Source: Gnetum montanum
Taxonomy: Eukaryota > Streptophyta > Gnetopsida > Gnetales > Gnetaceae
Direction of reading: 5' to 3'
Assembly (NCBI GenBank): GCA_015680685.1
Contig: MNCI01002977.1
Location: 5,764 to 69,763 of the forward strand
Length of the DNA stretch: 64,000 bases
Position numbers and translations under genes: made by a program. Below the pieces are notes generated by a model. That model did no database searches. It was given only the letters and a program-made list of their open reading frames with translations, and was not told the origin of the DNA. Shown one piece after another: positions 44,330 to 56,041 of the stretch; positions within the stretch are counted from its first letter, which is position 1, and the number at the start of each line of letters is the position of its first letter.

Positions 44330-46885
44330 ATGGCTTCTTCTCACGAAATCAACTCACCTAAGGACAATACAGGAGAAAGTCAGCATCATACACATAACCG
44401 AAATCAACCATGTCCTCAACAGGCTAAGGTCACATATACTCATCCCGATGAGTATGTGCCAGATTTTACCTTTGTTTTCCATCAAGATGAGCAACTGTGG
44501 TGGAGAGACATGCAAGGTAACATCGTGTTACCCCTAGATCGATCTGCTCCCAACATGCTTTCCCATGCCTTGGTACGGATTGGCATGTATAAGCTGCTGG
44601 CTGAATACGTTTTGGATGATTATGACATGAGGGATTATCGTCCCACAAATGCCCAACGTATTCGGGATGCAAGGCAGGAGAGCCAACATTCACTACTGAA
44701 GGGCAAGGTTTCCCACGTCATTAGTGAAATAGGAGACGAGGAACCCCTCACAACGGGTTTCTTAGAAAATGATGTTCCTCCTCCTCACTCTGGTGAAGAG
44801 GTTAGGCATCAGGGCCTTAGATCAACGATACACATTCCAGGCTCTGATCCCCGTGAGCACAAGCTGTTCACAGCAGGAACAATCACTCGCACTAATGACG
44901 GATTCGTTGATCGTCACAACGATCGGGGCCGAAGCAGCCGAAGAGAAGGCAAGAAACATCACCATGGTGATGGATCCCCTTCTTCTTCCCCTTCATCACA
45001 TCATTCACCCTCTCCTTCCACATCTGGGCGCAGCCACCATGAGCATAACGCGGAAAGTAAAGGTAGAAGAGATGAAATGCCTCGACAAGAAGGTCGAGAG
45101 GAGTTAGGACAAGGACAAGGACGTAGGGAGAATAGGGAACCACAACGTAGACATCACAGACGTCATGAAAGAGATGATCATGACGAACCCCTATTCGCAA
45201 CCCGAAGTATGCTTGACATTAGAGAGGCAGTTAGGATTCCCACAAGGCATTTGAAAGACAGTAGGATCAAGCGTTTGGATATAAATAATATCCCACGTTT
45301 TGAAGGGGGATACAACGCTGATCCTCAACATCATTTACAGGCATTCCACGACGCCTGTGCCTTGCAGAACATAGACAATGAGTGGCAGAAACTCAAGTTG
45401 TTCCCAAGGACACTCACTAAAGAAGCGGAAAGCTGGTACCGGTCCTTAGAACCGGAAACCATCAGGAGGTGGAGTACGATGCTCGAATTGTTCAACAACA
45501 AATATCAAACGTACTCCAGAGTGTCTAACTTGCGTAAGCAGATCCAAGGCTGGAAACAAGGAGCTCATGAATCCTTGGATGCTGCCATGGCCCGTTACTA
45601 CACATTGCTACATCGTTGCCCGGGCCATGGGTACGCTAAGCGGGATCAACTTCGCCACCTCGTGGATGGGCTACGAAATGAAACGAGAAGAACTCTTGGG
45701 ACTTACGCCCAAGGGAGACTCTCCCAACTAAGAGCCCATGAAGTTGAAGTATTGTTGGAACAAGTAGCGCAAGAAGAGGGTGAGCTACGGAAAAGAGAAA
45801 GTGCGGAGGAATACAACCGTGATCCCTCCCTTCGCAAGAAGGGAGTGAAATTCTGTGATGAGGAGGATGAGTCACCACTCGAAGAGTTGGTGAACAGGAA
45901 AACTGTGCCGATCCAAAAGTTAACAACGGAGGTATCGGCTAAGGTAGACCAAATGTGGGATTCCTTAGACTCACGAATAGAAACAGTTTTGAAAATCGTA
46001 GAAGAGTCTAAGGATGAGCAAAGTAGTGATAAAAGCAAGAACATGCGGAGAAACTTTAACCCTGCACATAACAAGGGTAAGGGAAAAATCTCTAACTCCG
46101 ATGAGGCTGAAAATTCTGATTCAGACAATGATGGTGGATGTGAGGTCTGCTACTATGACCATCCTAAGGGATGTTGTCCAATTATCTCACATCTGCAGGA
46201 GTCTGGGGTGTATGCATTAAATCCAAGACTTAATCAACGGCAAACACCCCGAAGGTTACCTTATCCACAAGGTAACCCAAGGCAGTTCCACCAACCCTTG
46301 ACGTATTATCCAAGTGGAACGCCTCCACAGCCCATTGGACAACATCAGCAGTGGCAATACCCACAGTCATGGGGGATGCCACAGCCAACACATCGATACC
46401 CTTACCGGCAGCCTGATCCTTATGGTTATTATGTGCAGCAGCCAGTTTCTCCAGGTGACTCTATGGGTCACGCAACCCCCCACCGTCACTACCAAGCTCG
46501 GGAGTACTTCAGAAGGACTCCTTCTCCTCCGGGAGACATCCCACATCCCGTCCATCCTCTAACTCCACCCACACCTTTTCCTCAAGTAGTTCCCATAACA
46601 CCTCCTGCTCCAACAATGCAAGGGGAATTACCTACCCAACCGCAGCAACGCCACGCCATAAGATTTGTAAATATTCAGAGTGTAAATATCCAATCGGACA
46701 CTAGTTCTGGCAACAACTGTATAAAAAAGAGACCCTTTTTCAGAACTAGGAGCCCGGATAGGCTCTCGCAACAACAAGCGGATGGGTATATGTATAAGCC
46801 TATAACTACTAACACTTCGGAGCACCCTTCAGTCCAAGGGAGTGTAACGCATACGGTTATGTTAACACATACCGTAACTGACTAG
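44330..46885 (+). CDS. gag: Gag polyprotein of B
   Basis: An open frame of 851 codons, the only long one in the window. It builds the particle that packages element RNA. The start is the first ATG after the PBS and matches the MSSSS start of A and X (here MASSH). Residues about 34-112 form a conserved N-terminal domain (PDFTFVFHQDEQLWWRDMQG). About 205-285 is Ser/Pro then Arg/His/Glu-rich and probably disordered. About 313-487 is the retrotransposon gag core (RFEGGYNADPQHHLQAF, then EAESWYRSL). A coiled coil follows. CEVCYYDHPKGCC near 603 looks like a degenerate zinc finger. The rest is Pro/Gln-rich. The frame ends at a TAG where A has a Trp codon, so protease is cut off. Confidence 0.9.
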   Translation: MASSHEINSPKDNTGESQHHTHNRNQPCPQQAKVTYTHPDEYVPDFTFVFHQDEQLWWRDMQGNIVLPLDRSAPNMLSHALVRIGMYKLLAEYVLDDYDMRDYRPTNAQRIRDARQESQHSLLKGKVSHVISEIGDEEPLTTGFLENDVPPPHSGEEVRHQGLRSTIHIPGSDPREHKLFTAGTITRTNDGFVDRHNDRGRSSRREGKKHHHGDGSPSSSPSSHHSPSPSTSGRSHHEHNAESKGRRDEMPRQEGREELGQGQGRRENREPQRRHHRRHERDDHDEPLFATRSMLDIREAVRIPTRHLKDSRIKRLDINNIPRFEGGYNADPQHHLQAFHDACALQNIDNEWQKLKLFPRTLTKEAESWYRSLEPETIRRWSTMLELFNNKYQTYSRVSNLRKQIQGWKQGAHESLDAAMARYYTLLHRCPGHGYAKRDQLRHLVDGLRNETRRTLGTYAQGRLSQLRAHEVEVLLEQVAQEEGELRKRESAEEYNRDPSLRKKGVKFCDEEDESPLEELVNRKTVPIQKLTTEVSAKVDQMWDSLDSRIETVLKIVEESKDEQSSDKSKNMRRNFNPAHNKGKGKISNSDEAENSDSDNDGGCEVCYYDHPKGCCPIISHLQESGVYALNPRLNQRQTPRRLPYPQGNPRQFHQPLTYYPSGTPPQPIGQHQQWQYPQSWGMPQPTHRYPYRQPDPYGYYVQQPVSPGDSMGHATPHRHYQAREYFRRTPSPPGDIPHPVHPLTPPTPFPQVVPITPPAPTMQGELPTQPQQRHAIRFVNIQSVNIQSDTSSGNNCIKKRPFFRTRSPDRLSQQQADGYMYKPITTNTSEHPSVQGSVTHTVMLTHTVTD

Positions 46886-47048
46886 ATCAAGGTAGGCCAC
46901 CTTCCCAGGAAACTAACTAATCCTGGGAGTCCCTTTATTTATTTGCAGATTGCTAGGAATGCACCACATCGAGCTCTTCTTGACTCAGGTTCCGGAGTCA
47001 ACTTAATTTCGCGAAAGATGTATCACGCCTGGAACCTGCCACCTAATA
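46886..47048 (+). pseudogene. Start of protease of B, after an in-frame stop
   Basis: In the same frame as gag, directly after the TAG. It encodes GHLPRK, the linker, and the active site RALLDSGSGVNLIS with the Asp-Ser-Gly triad intact (46982-46990). It breaks off after AWNLPP, where related copies carry on with the flap and GRAWL region. The stop looks like a G-to-A change of TGG. Confidence 0.85.
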
Positions 47049-47084
47049 TTCAGTATCATGCCAATGATAGAAACAAGATAAGCA

Positions 47085-47470
47085 CACATCCACTATGATG
47101 TTAAACTGGCATAGACATGTACTATGATATTAAATGGGCATAGATGTTCATTATGACATTAAATTGGCACAGATGTTTGCTACAACATTAAACTAGCATA
47201 GATGTTCGCTATGACATTAAACTAGCACAACATGTCTATGGGCTATGACTCTAAATTGGCACCCATAGCATGGTCTACTATGACCTTAAACTAGCCATCC
47301 ACTATCTGCTATGACATTAAACTAGCATAGTGATCTGCTAGGACCTTAAACTAGCACATCATGATCTACCCAGACCTTAAACTGGGATCACAGTTTGCTA
47401 GGACCTTAAACTAGCACAACATGCAATCTACCAAGACCTAAAACTGGGTTCATATTTCAGAATCTATAGT
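47085..47470 (+). repeat. Tandem repeat of element E
   Basis: About ten units of roughly 33 bp or more with ATTAAACTAGCA or CTTAAACTAGCA cores and 'gctatgac' linkers. They are the reverse complement of the C1 and F arrays, as expected from the opposite orientation. Confidence 0.85.
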
Positions 47471-48987
47471 TCAACACACATAGTTCTATGGACAAGCAAG
47501 AAAAAATACTTCCAATCTTTCATTACTTGAGCATGCCTCTCGGCCAAGATGGGGTAGGGAATTGTAGTTTTAGAATGAAATTCATGTTGTTAGGGAAAAA
47601 TTCTTTGGGACATTTGTAGTGTCACCATCCTTGGCATCTTGTTGATCTTTCAAAGATGTTGTTTGGCATCTTGCTAACCTTCCAGAGCTATCGTCATCAC
47701 AGCCAATCATTCTGGTTGTATCTCTTGCCATCAGTAGCACTAGCTAGAGTCCCAGCAATACTATGACCTAGCCACAACACTACCATCCTCCATCCCTCAC
47801 CATCATTAGAGTTTAGAAGAACATTCGGAAACAAGGCTCCTTACCCTATGGCTAAGTTTCCTTGCTCCTACCTTTGGTAAGAACTCCTAAGCACCTGCAT
47901 CACCATCACCTCTAGTCACTTGAGTGCTCACTTTTGGTGTGGCTACTAAAGCTTTCCAGCTTGCCACCATCGATGCCTACATTGGCCTTCTTACTTTAGA
48001 CATTGCACATAATTTATGCCACACTCTTAGCCCTCATAATTCCCTAGCAACTAGGACTTTTCCCTCATCTCATGTGATGGTTGTTTTTCTTGTTTTCTTT
48101 ATGTTGTGTTTGCAAGATGGAGCCTTGGTGGCACTATTCAAGGATGTGTTTCATCATAGTGGTAAGTTACTACACTGCTCTAATGTGTATGCTTTGGCTC
48201 ACGTAGCTACTTAAGAGTGCATGTCCCTACCATCTACCTAGCCAAAACTAACCTCTACCTCTTAATCTTACAATCTCCCACATCCCTTATGAGCTTCCCC
48301 AATGTATATGAAAACTTTCCTACAGCTAACTATTAAACCCATGATCGATGGAACACAACTCATCCTATGGGAAGCCTCTATGGGCTGGTCAAAGCCCCGA
48401 ATGGATGTAACACAACTCATCCTGGGGAGGAAACACCTATCCTACAAATGCGATGTGGCTTCCTCTAAGCAAATGTTGATGTACATTTTGCCTGACAACA
48501 CAAAGGGAAGCAAAAGTGCAAAAGAAAATAAAAGAAAAAAACAAAAAAAAGATAAAAGATAAAAAATAAAAATAAAATAAGAATAAATAAATTAAAAGAA
48601 AATTACATAAGCCAAGTGCTCGAGTCAAATGGCATAGTTGTTGTCTCGTAACTGATTCAACCCTAGATCAATTGTCTCACGAACACTTCTACGAGAGGTT
48701 GAAATCCAAAGGGTAAGCCACCTCTACATGCTAACTCCCCCACAAGAACTTTGATAAGGGATCATGCTATGGTGATAAGCCATAATGACATTACATCCCA
48801 TAGTTTTCTTGTCCATCCATTGACCCATCTCCATAAACTATTCCCTACCATACCTCATTGCCTTGGCACTCATAAGCATAGTGAAGCATTATTTGAATGG
48901 GCATTGATGAATGATGTTGGTGTCATGTTCATAATTGTGTTTCATATTCTTTGTCAACGTCTCTTGGGTCAATCCTATAGACGTCAA
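47471..48987 (+). other. 3' untranslated region of element E
   Basis: About 1.5 kb between the array and the PPT. It has an A-rich tract (48510-48600) that mirrors the T-rich tracts of C1 (22270) and F (59930-60010). A 96-codon frame at 47924-48214 has no recognisable domain and sits in noncoding sequence of the family. No gene supported. Confidence 0.6.
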
Positions 48988-49001
48988 CAAAGAGGGCCCA
49001 A
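48988..49001 (+). promoter_or_regulatory. Polypurine tract of E
   Basis: CAAAGAGGGCCCAA immediately before the LTR start TGAAACACC at 49002. Confidence 0.8.
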
Positions 49002-50388
49002 TGAAACACCACCAATTTTGGGCTCTTGTAGTTTAATGGAAAATTTGTCCAAGTGTCAAAACTTGGGTAAAATTTTTCTAAGTCTAGTGTCATGCTATAT
49101 AGCCTAGATAGTGTAGCACTCTTGAAGTCCTAATTTTTTGCAAAATGTTTCTAAGTTTGCTTGCTATGCTCCCTAGCATAGCCAGTGTAGCACACACATC
49201 GAAGACTAGTTTGCACAAATGTCAAGCCAAAAGTGATCAAAGGTTGATTGGTATGGACCAAATAGTTTGGCAAATTTTTTATCTCCTAGACTATCAAGCT
49301 TGCTATGCTCTCTAGCTTGACACATGTCCTAGTTGCCAATCCACCTAAGCACTAAGCTAGAGTCTATCAAAAGTGCTCAGGATGAAAAAAATAGTTTGAA
49401 AAATTTTCTATCTTTTAGGTTATCATGCTTTTCTATGTTGCATAGCATAGCAAGCTTGACATAAGTTTCAAGGTCAAATTTTATCTAACTATTTGACAAG
49501 GATCTATTAAGCTACCCTAACATAGAAGATGCGTTTGGTAGTTTTCTGACTTCCAAGGCTACCTATTCTGCTACACCCTAGAGTGTGGTCAGTGTGCCAC
49601 TAAGAAACATTGCAAAGTTTATCAAAATTTATCATAGTATGCATGCTATGCTCTATTATGTTGTGCAATGTAGATAGCATGATGGGTGTAGCAAGTCAAA
49701 ATCTACAAAAAATTTACTAAGTATTCACACTACACACTATCACATTATGCAGTGTAAATAGCTTGATGCATGGAAAGTGCCTCTGAAATCCTCCAAAAGC
49801 TCCCAGAACCTGGCATCAACCTTCATTTCAGCTTCGACATCCCTTTGGTAGCCAAGATCAATAGTTTGCCTTGCTTTTGCACCCCCCATTGGTCCGAAAA
49901 ACTTTTTCCTACACTTTACCCTACTCAGAAGAGGAGGAAGACATAGTCCTAGAGCGTAGACTCAAAGTTGCTTTGTTTTAACATTGTTTGTAGGTACATG
50001 GGGGTCTCTTAGACTCTAGCACATGCAGTACAGGTAGTTTGGTCATAGTTTGGCAGTCTCTGGGTTTCCGTTCCTATCTTGGAGAGTGTAACACTTTGTT
50101 ACAAAGAGCATAAAATGTCAGCATGACCTGTTCATGCATGTGCCACGTGGCACCTAGGTCACATAGCATCCAATCAACATCTCATGTCAATCATAGCCCT
50201 ATAAATATTCCAATGATTAGCATTTTATGGGTTGGAAAATCATTTGAGCATTCAAGCATTCCTAGCATCTCCACCACTCTTGCACCTAAGCACTCAAGCT
50301 TGATACCTTGGCAAGTACCATGATAGTCTTCGTTACACCTGCACAGTGTGACGAGCACCAACCCAGTAGGTTGAACCTTCTTGGCAAT
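49002..50388 (+). repeat. 3' LTR of E, cut by D
   Basis: Starts TGAAACACCACC. U3 has several palindromic words around GCTATGCTCCCTAGCATAGC and 'gtgtagca' (49160-49760). TATA (CTATAAATATTCC) is near 50192. Aligns with the D LTR throughout U3 ('gaagacatagtcct', 'tttggcaaattttctatctcct'). It ends about 190 bp after TATA against about 700 in D, so the end is lost. Confidence 0.8.
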
Positions 50389-52743
50389 TGAAACACCATC
50401 AATTTTGGGCCATCATGATTCTCTGGGTGTAATACAATGATGGACCGCACAAATGGTTCGACACCCTAGATGTCCTAACACCTACAAGGTTTTATTTGAG
50501 TGTGCCTACTATACCCTTCACCACAGTCAGTGTAGTGCCCAGTTGTAGAGCCAGTTCACACAAATGGAGCATTGAAGGTAGATTGTATAGTCTAGCAAAT
50601 TTTCTATCTCCTGGGCTAACAAGCTTGCTACACTCTCTAGCTTGCCTAGCTTGACACATGAACCAGTTGACGGTCTACCCAAGGATCATGCTAGAAGTTG
50701 CTGAAAGTGTTTAGGATGGCCAAAATAGTTTGGAAAATTTTTTAAGGCACCTGCTACGCTATGCTACACTTCATAGCGTAGTAGGCCACGTGGTGACCAA
50801 AACTTGCTCAAGTGATGGATTAGACATGAAAGGTGCAGTTGGCAATGGTTCAGCCTTTGAAGATGCCTATCTCACTTCATCCTTGAAGCATGATCAACAT
50901 GACATAGAAGAACATGATAAATTTCATCAAAAATCATCTCCATCTGAGTGCTATGTTGTGCTATGCTACATAGTGTAGCAGGGTTCTAATGTAACAATAT
51001 CTCCGCTCAGAGTGTTTTGATGAAGTAAACATAATTGCCATGCCTTGACCATGAACAAATTCTTGTTCTACTTTGACCTTAGGACATGAACAAGATCCCA
51101 CAATAGAACACTTTTAGAGTAATGCAAAATTCAGGCAAAACATAGTAAGGTGATAATGCAAGAAAATCTTCTGACAAGCTATTGTAGTGAAAGAATTGCA
51201 CTTGGCCATGCTTTAACCTCCAAAATTGCTTGTTCCACTTTGCCCTCAAGTCTCAATCAAAGTATCCTAGCAAAGAATTGTAGGTTCTAACTTAAATTCA
51301 TGCCAAACTAACTACTACGATGTGCTATGCTACATAGTGTAGCACAACATAGCAAAGACCCAAAGCCCAAAGGTGTTCCAAGGATGAAATCAGCAAGTCC
51401 TAGGAACTTTCAACATGAAAAGTAAGGTTGCCAATTACTGAAGTTGCTTTCCTGACTAGTTGTTAGAATGATATTTTTACTTATCTAGATAAAATTCATG
51501 CAAAAGAGGATTTCTACATTGTGCTATGCTACCTAAGGTAGCACAAAATAGTAGGCAAAGTTTTCATGCTATGCCGCTACGCTGGGCAGTGTAAATAGCG
51601 TGACACTTGTGAAGAAGCCTTAAGACATTGCCAAAAGTTTCAAAACTCGATTGGCGATGGTCATCTCTGATATAGCATCTCCTTGATAGACAAGATCAGT
51701 AGTTTTCTTTCTTTTTACATCCCCTGTTGATCCCTAAAATTTTCTCTATGCTTGACCCTACTTGCAAGAGGAGGGAAGACATAGTCCTGGAGCATAGGCT
51801 TTACTTTGCACTTGATGTGAGCATTTTTTGTAAAAACATGGTAGTCCCCTAGATTCTGGCACATGTAGTTTGAATGATATGGTCATGGTTTGGCAAGTTT
51901 CACTTCCAGCAATGTAGCACTTCAACGTAGCACTTCAGTGTAACACTACACATCAATGTAGCACATCCACATCTGCGCCCTATGGGACCTAGGATACATA
52001 GAATCCAAACCATGTCTTTCTCCTACTCTAGGCTCTATAAATACCCTAGTAAACAATGTTCAAAGGGTTAGCTTTTTTATTTTTATTTCTTGCGATTGGC
52101 TCCTAGAGATTGGCATGTTGGCAATTTTCTTTCTAGAAATTGGCTTTAACAAGGATGTTGGCAAGCATAAGGTTGATGAATAGCAAACCCTAGTAGTACC
52201 ACTTCCTAGATCTCTCTTCAACCCAACGTAGCAACTCTTAGTCCCACAAGCACTAGCTCATCAGTTCCTATTAGCATGCCATTAGTAGCAATCTAGGACC
52301 TGTGACCTTATGATTCCATTGTTAGTTGTGCTTGTCCAACACTACACATTAGTTGTACACTCTCATCAACTAAACCAAAGCCAAATCCTCCAATTTTGGG
52401 GTGGTGCATTCTCTCACCCAAGTTATCCTTTCATTTCATTATAGCATATATATTTTCCATCATTGTGTATCAGTTCATGCTTATTGATGGGTTACATACT
52501 CTGATATGCTTTTATTATTCTATATGCTATGTTTTCCTTTGTTCTAATCTCTATGCGTCACATTTTAAAACCGTTGTTCGTAAAAGGTTATTGTACACCA
52601 TGTAAGTCCCTATCTGATCAACTAGACTATTTAGGGCACCCCATTTCCATTTTCTCTAGCACAGCCCTTGCATAGATCCAGGGTTAGGCTGAACACTCAA
52701 TAACCTCTTGGTATTCTAGCCACCGACATTTTTAGATGTAATT
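50389..52743 (+). repeat. 5' LTR of D
   Basis: About 2.35 kb from TGAAACACCATC. U3 has near-perfect palindromes: GTGCTATGCTACATAGTGTAGCA words near 50955 and 51318, with relatives at 50745, 51520 and 51570. TATA (TCTATAAATACCC) is near 52047. The 3' end is placed just before the PBS from the resemblance of 'ccgacatttttagatgta' to the end of the F LTR. Confidence 0.75.
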
Positions 52744-52748
52744 GTTTT

Positions 52749-52766
52749 TGGTGCTAGAAGGAGGAC
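52749..52766 (+). promoter_or_regulatory. Primer-binding site of D (tRNA-Asn)
   Basis: TGGTGCTAGAAGGAGGAC matches the complement of the 3' end of plant tRNA-Asn (TGGCGCTAGAAGGAGGGG) with a C-to-T change and one further mismatch. Confidence 0.7.
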
Positions 52767-52839
52767 CCAAACCTCCGTGTCTCTTTTGCGTGTCACAAGT
52801 AATCCTACACACTATCTATAGCTCATCACTAGTAGCCTG

Positions 52840-53295
52840 CTAGCATAGATGTGGCACCCCTATGGTTGTCTATGCACTAAGCGGTGTAGATTGGTGATCA
52901 CAATGGTTCCTCTAGAACCCTATAGGATGAAGGCCTTAAACTGTCTACTACACCATGTTGCCTATCTACTATGCTATGTTTCCTATGTCCTGTGTAGCAT
53001 AGTGACTATGTCAGTGTAGCAGTTCCTACACTGTCCATTATGATACACTGACCATCTAACACATTACACTACCTATGCCCCATGTAGCATAGCAACCCTA
53101 TCAGTGTAGCGATTTTCAAACTATTTATTGTACTATGTTGCCTATCCACTACATTACGCTGCCTGTGTTTTTTGTAATGTAGCAATCTTGTTAGTGTAGC
53201 GCTTCCACTATGTTACACTGTCTACTAAATTACATTGACTACTTTGTTATGTTGTACACTACGTTACACTGTCCACTACGTTACATTACCATTTA
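52840..53295 (+). repeat. Leader tandem repeats of D
   Basis: Short degenerate repeats of 'actatgttacactgtc' and 'gcatagcaaccctatcagtgtagc' type, spaced roughly 25-60 bp. They share the 'gtgtagc' word with the U3 palindromes of the same element. Confidence 0.65.
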
Positions 53296-53369
53296 GCATG
53301 AAAACCTACTATTTTCCAACTATTTCTCACATGTATCTCTTCCTCTTAAACCTCTTTCATGTAGAAAAG

Positions 53370-54842
53370 ATGAATCCTGCAACCACTTTAGTTTCCACCT
53401 CGAACTTAAAAGTATCCTACTCTATCCAACATGTGGTAGGCCTCAAGCAACTACCCAACCCAATGCTAGTATAGCGGTAGTTCCTTAGACTGTGATAGCA
53501 ATCCCTTAAACGCTTGCCCCAAGATGAAGAGTGATATAATTTTTTTAAAAAAAGGCCCAAGAGAATCTACTATTAGACCATTAAGAATTTGAAGAAAAAT
53601 GTAACTTTGAGTATATCCATTAGAATAGGAGGGAGTTCATACCTACTCCTGATGCCACTATCCCACTAATTGAAATGTATCAATGGGTGCTAAACCAACT
53701 TATACAATTAAGTAGGTCAAGAGAATGGGACACAACCTCCCACTATGATGAACCCTTTCAAGAAAACCAAGAGGATTTCGACTCCCACTCACAAAGTGGT
53801 GGTCCAATATATGCCATAGCTGTTCCTTCCAGCTTTATTGCCCATTGACACTAGTTGCAATTTCCCACCTTTGTTGCTATTTCTGCAACACAGCCACAAC
53901 CCAAACCCTCTTTCATGGTGGATAGTCACCAAATGATGTCAACACATCAACATGTGGACCTTTCAACCTCATTTCCTACCAATCATCCTTCCGAGTCTAT
54001 TCTAACTCTGCACCAAACATCTGTAATACCCACACTACCGTATGTGCACACCATGCCCACCTCATAGCTGCATGTAAGTTCTGTTCCTATCCCCCCTTCT
54101 ATACAAATTCCACCATCAATAGTAAGCCCAACCTCGGCTACATCATGGGCAACAACAACCTCTTTTCCCACAATCCAACTATCTCATATGCAGCAATACA
54201 TGCAACCCCAAACATACCAAATTCCACATGCAATGCAATCGAACATGAGGTTGTGGGCCACTCCAACCATGGAATGGATGACCACACCCATAGTTCCACC
54301 AATGGCAGCTGCTCTAGTGGCACCACCTGCTAGGTTGTGGCCCTCTCAAATGACACATGAGTAGGGGCTATTCAAACAACACCCCCAAAGGGATTGGCAA
54401 ACACACCAATAATGCCACCAATGATGGCTGCTCCAGTAACCCTGCAACCCCCTGTGACATCCCCAAGTCTGGACCAAGCTTTCCAGCTCATCCAGACCCT
54501 TACTAATGAAATCAAATGGCTTAAAGCCACTAGCTCAGAAATAGTCCAAGTCATGGACTTCTATCAAGATGACCTAATTAGTCTAATCGTTCTTGCGCTA
54601 ACGTTGCCTCCTGGAGTACAACTACCCTAATTCACAAAATACAATGAAGAGGGTGACCTAGATTCCCACTTGGTTACATTTAGATCTAAATCCCTACTAC
54701 TATAGCCATGGCCCCATGCCATCATTTGTGTATCTGCCATGTCCTTGAATCGTAAAGCCTTAGACTGGTACCACGTGCTTCCTCATGCCTTAATCTCAAC
54801 ATTGGAAGAACTATTAAGCCAATTTGTGACTTGCTTTAAGTG
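53370..54842 (+). pseudogene. gag: N-terminal part of D gag
   Basis: ATG at 53370 (MNPATTLVSTS). A first part, then a long Pro/Thr/Gln/Met-rich section (53860-54500), then a helical segment and the start of the gag core with ALDWYHVLPHALISTLEELL (54760-54830). C1 has the same words, so the family is Tat. It is cut after FVTCFK at about 54842. Several stops, most at Gln or Trp positions. Confidence 0.7.
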
Positions 54843-55685
54843 TGATTACTAATCTCAAACACTTAAGTGTGATGAATTGGTAACACAGTAGTACTATTGC
54901 TTGGTTGACCCAGTAGCGAAGTACTTGGTAATCCCAATGGTAGTTACATTAAGCCCAAGATGTAAACATAAGATTAGGACTAGATACTCATCACCATAAA
55001 CTAGAATTTTATTTACCATTTTCTTTATATTTAGAACTATTTTTCATACTTTACCATTGTATATAGGCATAATATGGCCAACACAACATCATATATCATA
55101 CACCTCACTATGAGTTAAATCATACACATAGATTTTACTAGCTCATGTGGGAACACAATGATCATGAACTTAAACCAGTTACTAGCATTATCACATTTCC
55201 TCATCCACGGAATTTTACTAGGCTACACATGAACACTCATACATTGTATGGTTGGGTGTTGGATTACTCCACCACTCATCACTTATGTGTATTAATTAAG
55301 TGTATGACTTCACTAGAAACATAAACGTAAAGTGCATAATGATAAAGTGTATGAAGGTAAACATTAATCTATTCTAACTACTATAAGGAGTTCTAAGAAT
55401 CTAGTCTTTATTGCTAGAACATCAAAGTATGTAGGTATATTGATGCTTGAATAATGATCCATAAATCCTTGAAGTCCTACTATGAGCACTTAGAAAATAT
55501 TCTAACTTTCATAGGAACAAACTGCAAGAACTTAGCTACTCTATTGACTCAACAATGTAATAAATGCAGTGGGTATGCACATTTATATAGGTAGAGATAA
55601 ATACTACATCAATGCATATGCATCCATGCATCAACCCATGCATCGATGCATACCTATTGACGTAGCCCTTCACAGGATTCATCAT
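54843..55685 (-). repeat. Athila-like LTR of element Y with an inverted half
   Basis: The right half (55282-55685) is a minus-strand LTR like X 2278-2652: 'cttatgtgtattaat', 'gagcacttagaaaatattctaac', end GATTCATCA before a CATGGAGGTA-type PPT. The left half (54843-55281) is the other LTR half, but in reverse complement, so its TGATGAG end appears as CACTCATCA at 55281. The two halves together make one whole LTR. U3 has TGCATCGATGCA and ATGCATATGCAT palindromes (55605-55665). Confidence 0.7.
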
Positions 55686-56041
55686 ACCTCCATGACTAAC
55701 TAAAAACTCATTCTTGAGTGAACAAAAGTAGGATCGAGCTTCTTACAAAATTGGAAAGGTATTGAATCATAGACTAAATAACTCACTGACTAATGCTAAG
55801 TACCTGATTGTATAGAATTACAATAATTACAAAAATGGATGTTCCAAAGAATAAACTTGAGCACCCTTACAGTATTTGTCAACTAGAATCCTTTAATAGT
55901 TAAAGATGAAGAGAAGATCAAATAGTGCTAGGAGGTGAAGGATCTTGGAATGCTAAAGGACCTTCTCTAGCCTTCGGTGCACATGGTAGTGGTGGTTGAG
56001 GCTAAGGTGGTGGTTGTAGCTACCTTGTTGTAGTTGCTACT
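55686..56041 (-). pseudogene. End of the 3' ORF of element Y
   Basis: Noncoding end with the PPT, then from about 55915 the Pro/Gln-rich C-terminus of the Athila 3' ORF (QPPPxPQPPLP, then FQDPSPPSTI before the stop), as in X near 2885-2960. It is cut at 56041 by LTR G. Confidence 0.55.

Larger units (their letters stand above)
43113..47048 (+). mobile_element. Athila-like element B, 3'-truncated, youngest copy
   Basis: Plus-strand element with a 1072-bp 5' LTR, intact tRNA-Asp PBS, an intact gag frame and the start of protease. It breaks off near 47048, inside protease, where Tat sequence begins. There is no RT, integrase or 3' LTR, and the flanking CTAAG is not repeated at the break. CpG-rich words (GCGATATCGCG, 'tacgagcgtctacgg') are preserved, unlike the TG/CA-rich copies around it. 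Confidence 0.85.
47049..50388 (+). mobile_element. 3' half of Tat-like element E
   Basis: On the plus strand: tandem repeats (about 47085-47470), 3' UTR, PPT and 3' LTR. All coding parts are missing. The left edge is the break with B. On the right the LTR is cut by insertion of D, which begins TGAAACACC at 50389. The order matches C1 and F. Confidence 0.78.
50389..54842 (+). mobile_element. Tat-like element D, 5' part
   Basis: Plus-strand element with a 5' LTR, tRNA-Asn PBS, long leader with tandem repeats and the first part of gag. It inserted into the E LTR; the candidate duplication is GCAAT (50384-50388), unverified on the other side. The right end is replaced near 54842 by an Athila LTR. 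Confidence 0.75.

Noticed and set aside
44466-46128. Several antisense frames within B gag (75, 102, 96 and 141 codons)
   Set aside because: They are mirror images of the gag frame without their own conservation in A or X.
47924-48214. 96-codon plus-strand frame
   Set aside because: It falls in the 3' UTR of E, has no domain and no counterpart frame in C1 or F.
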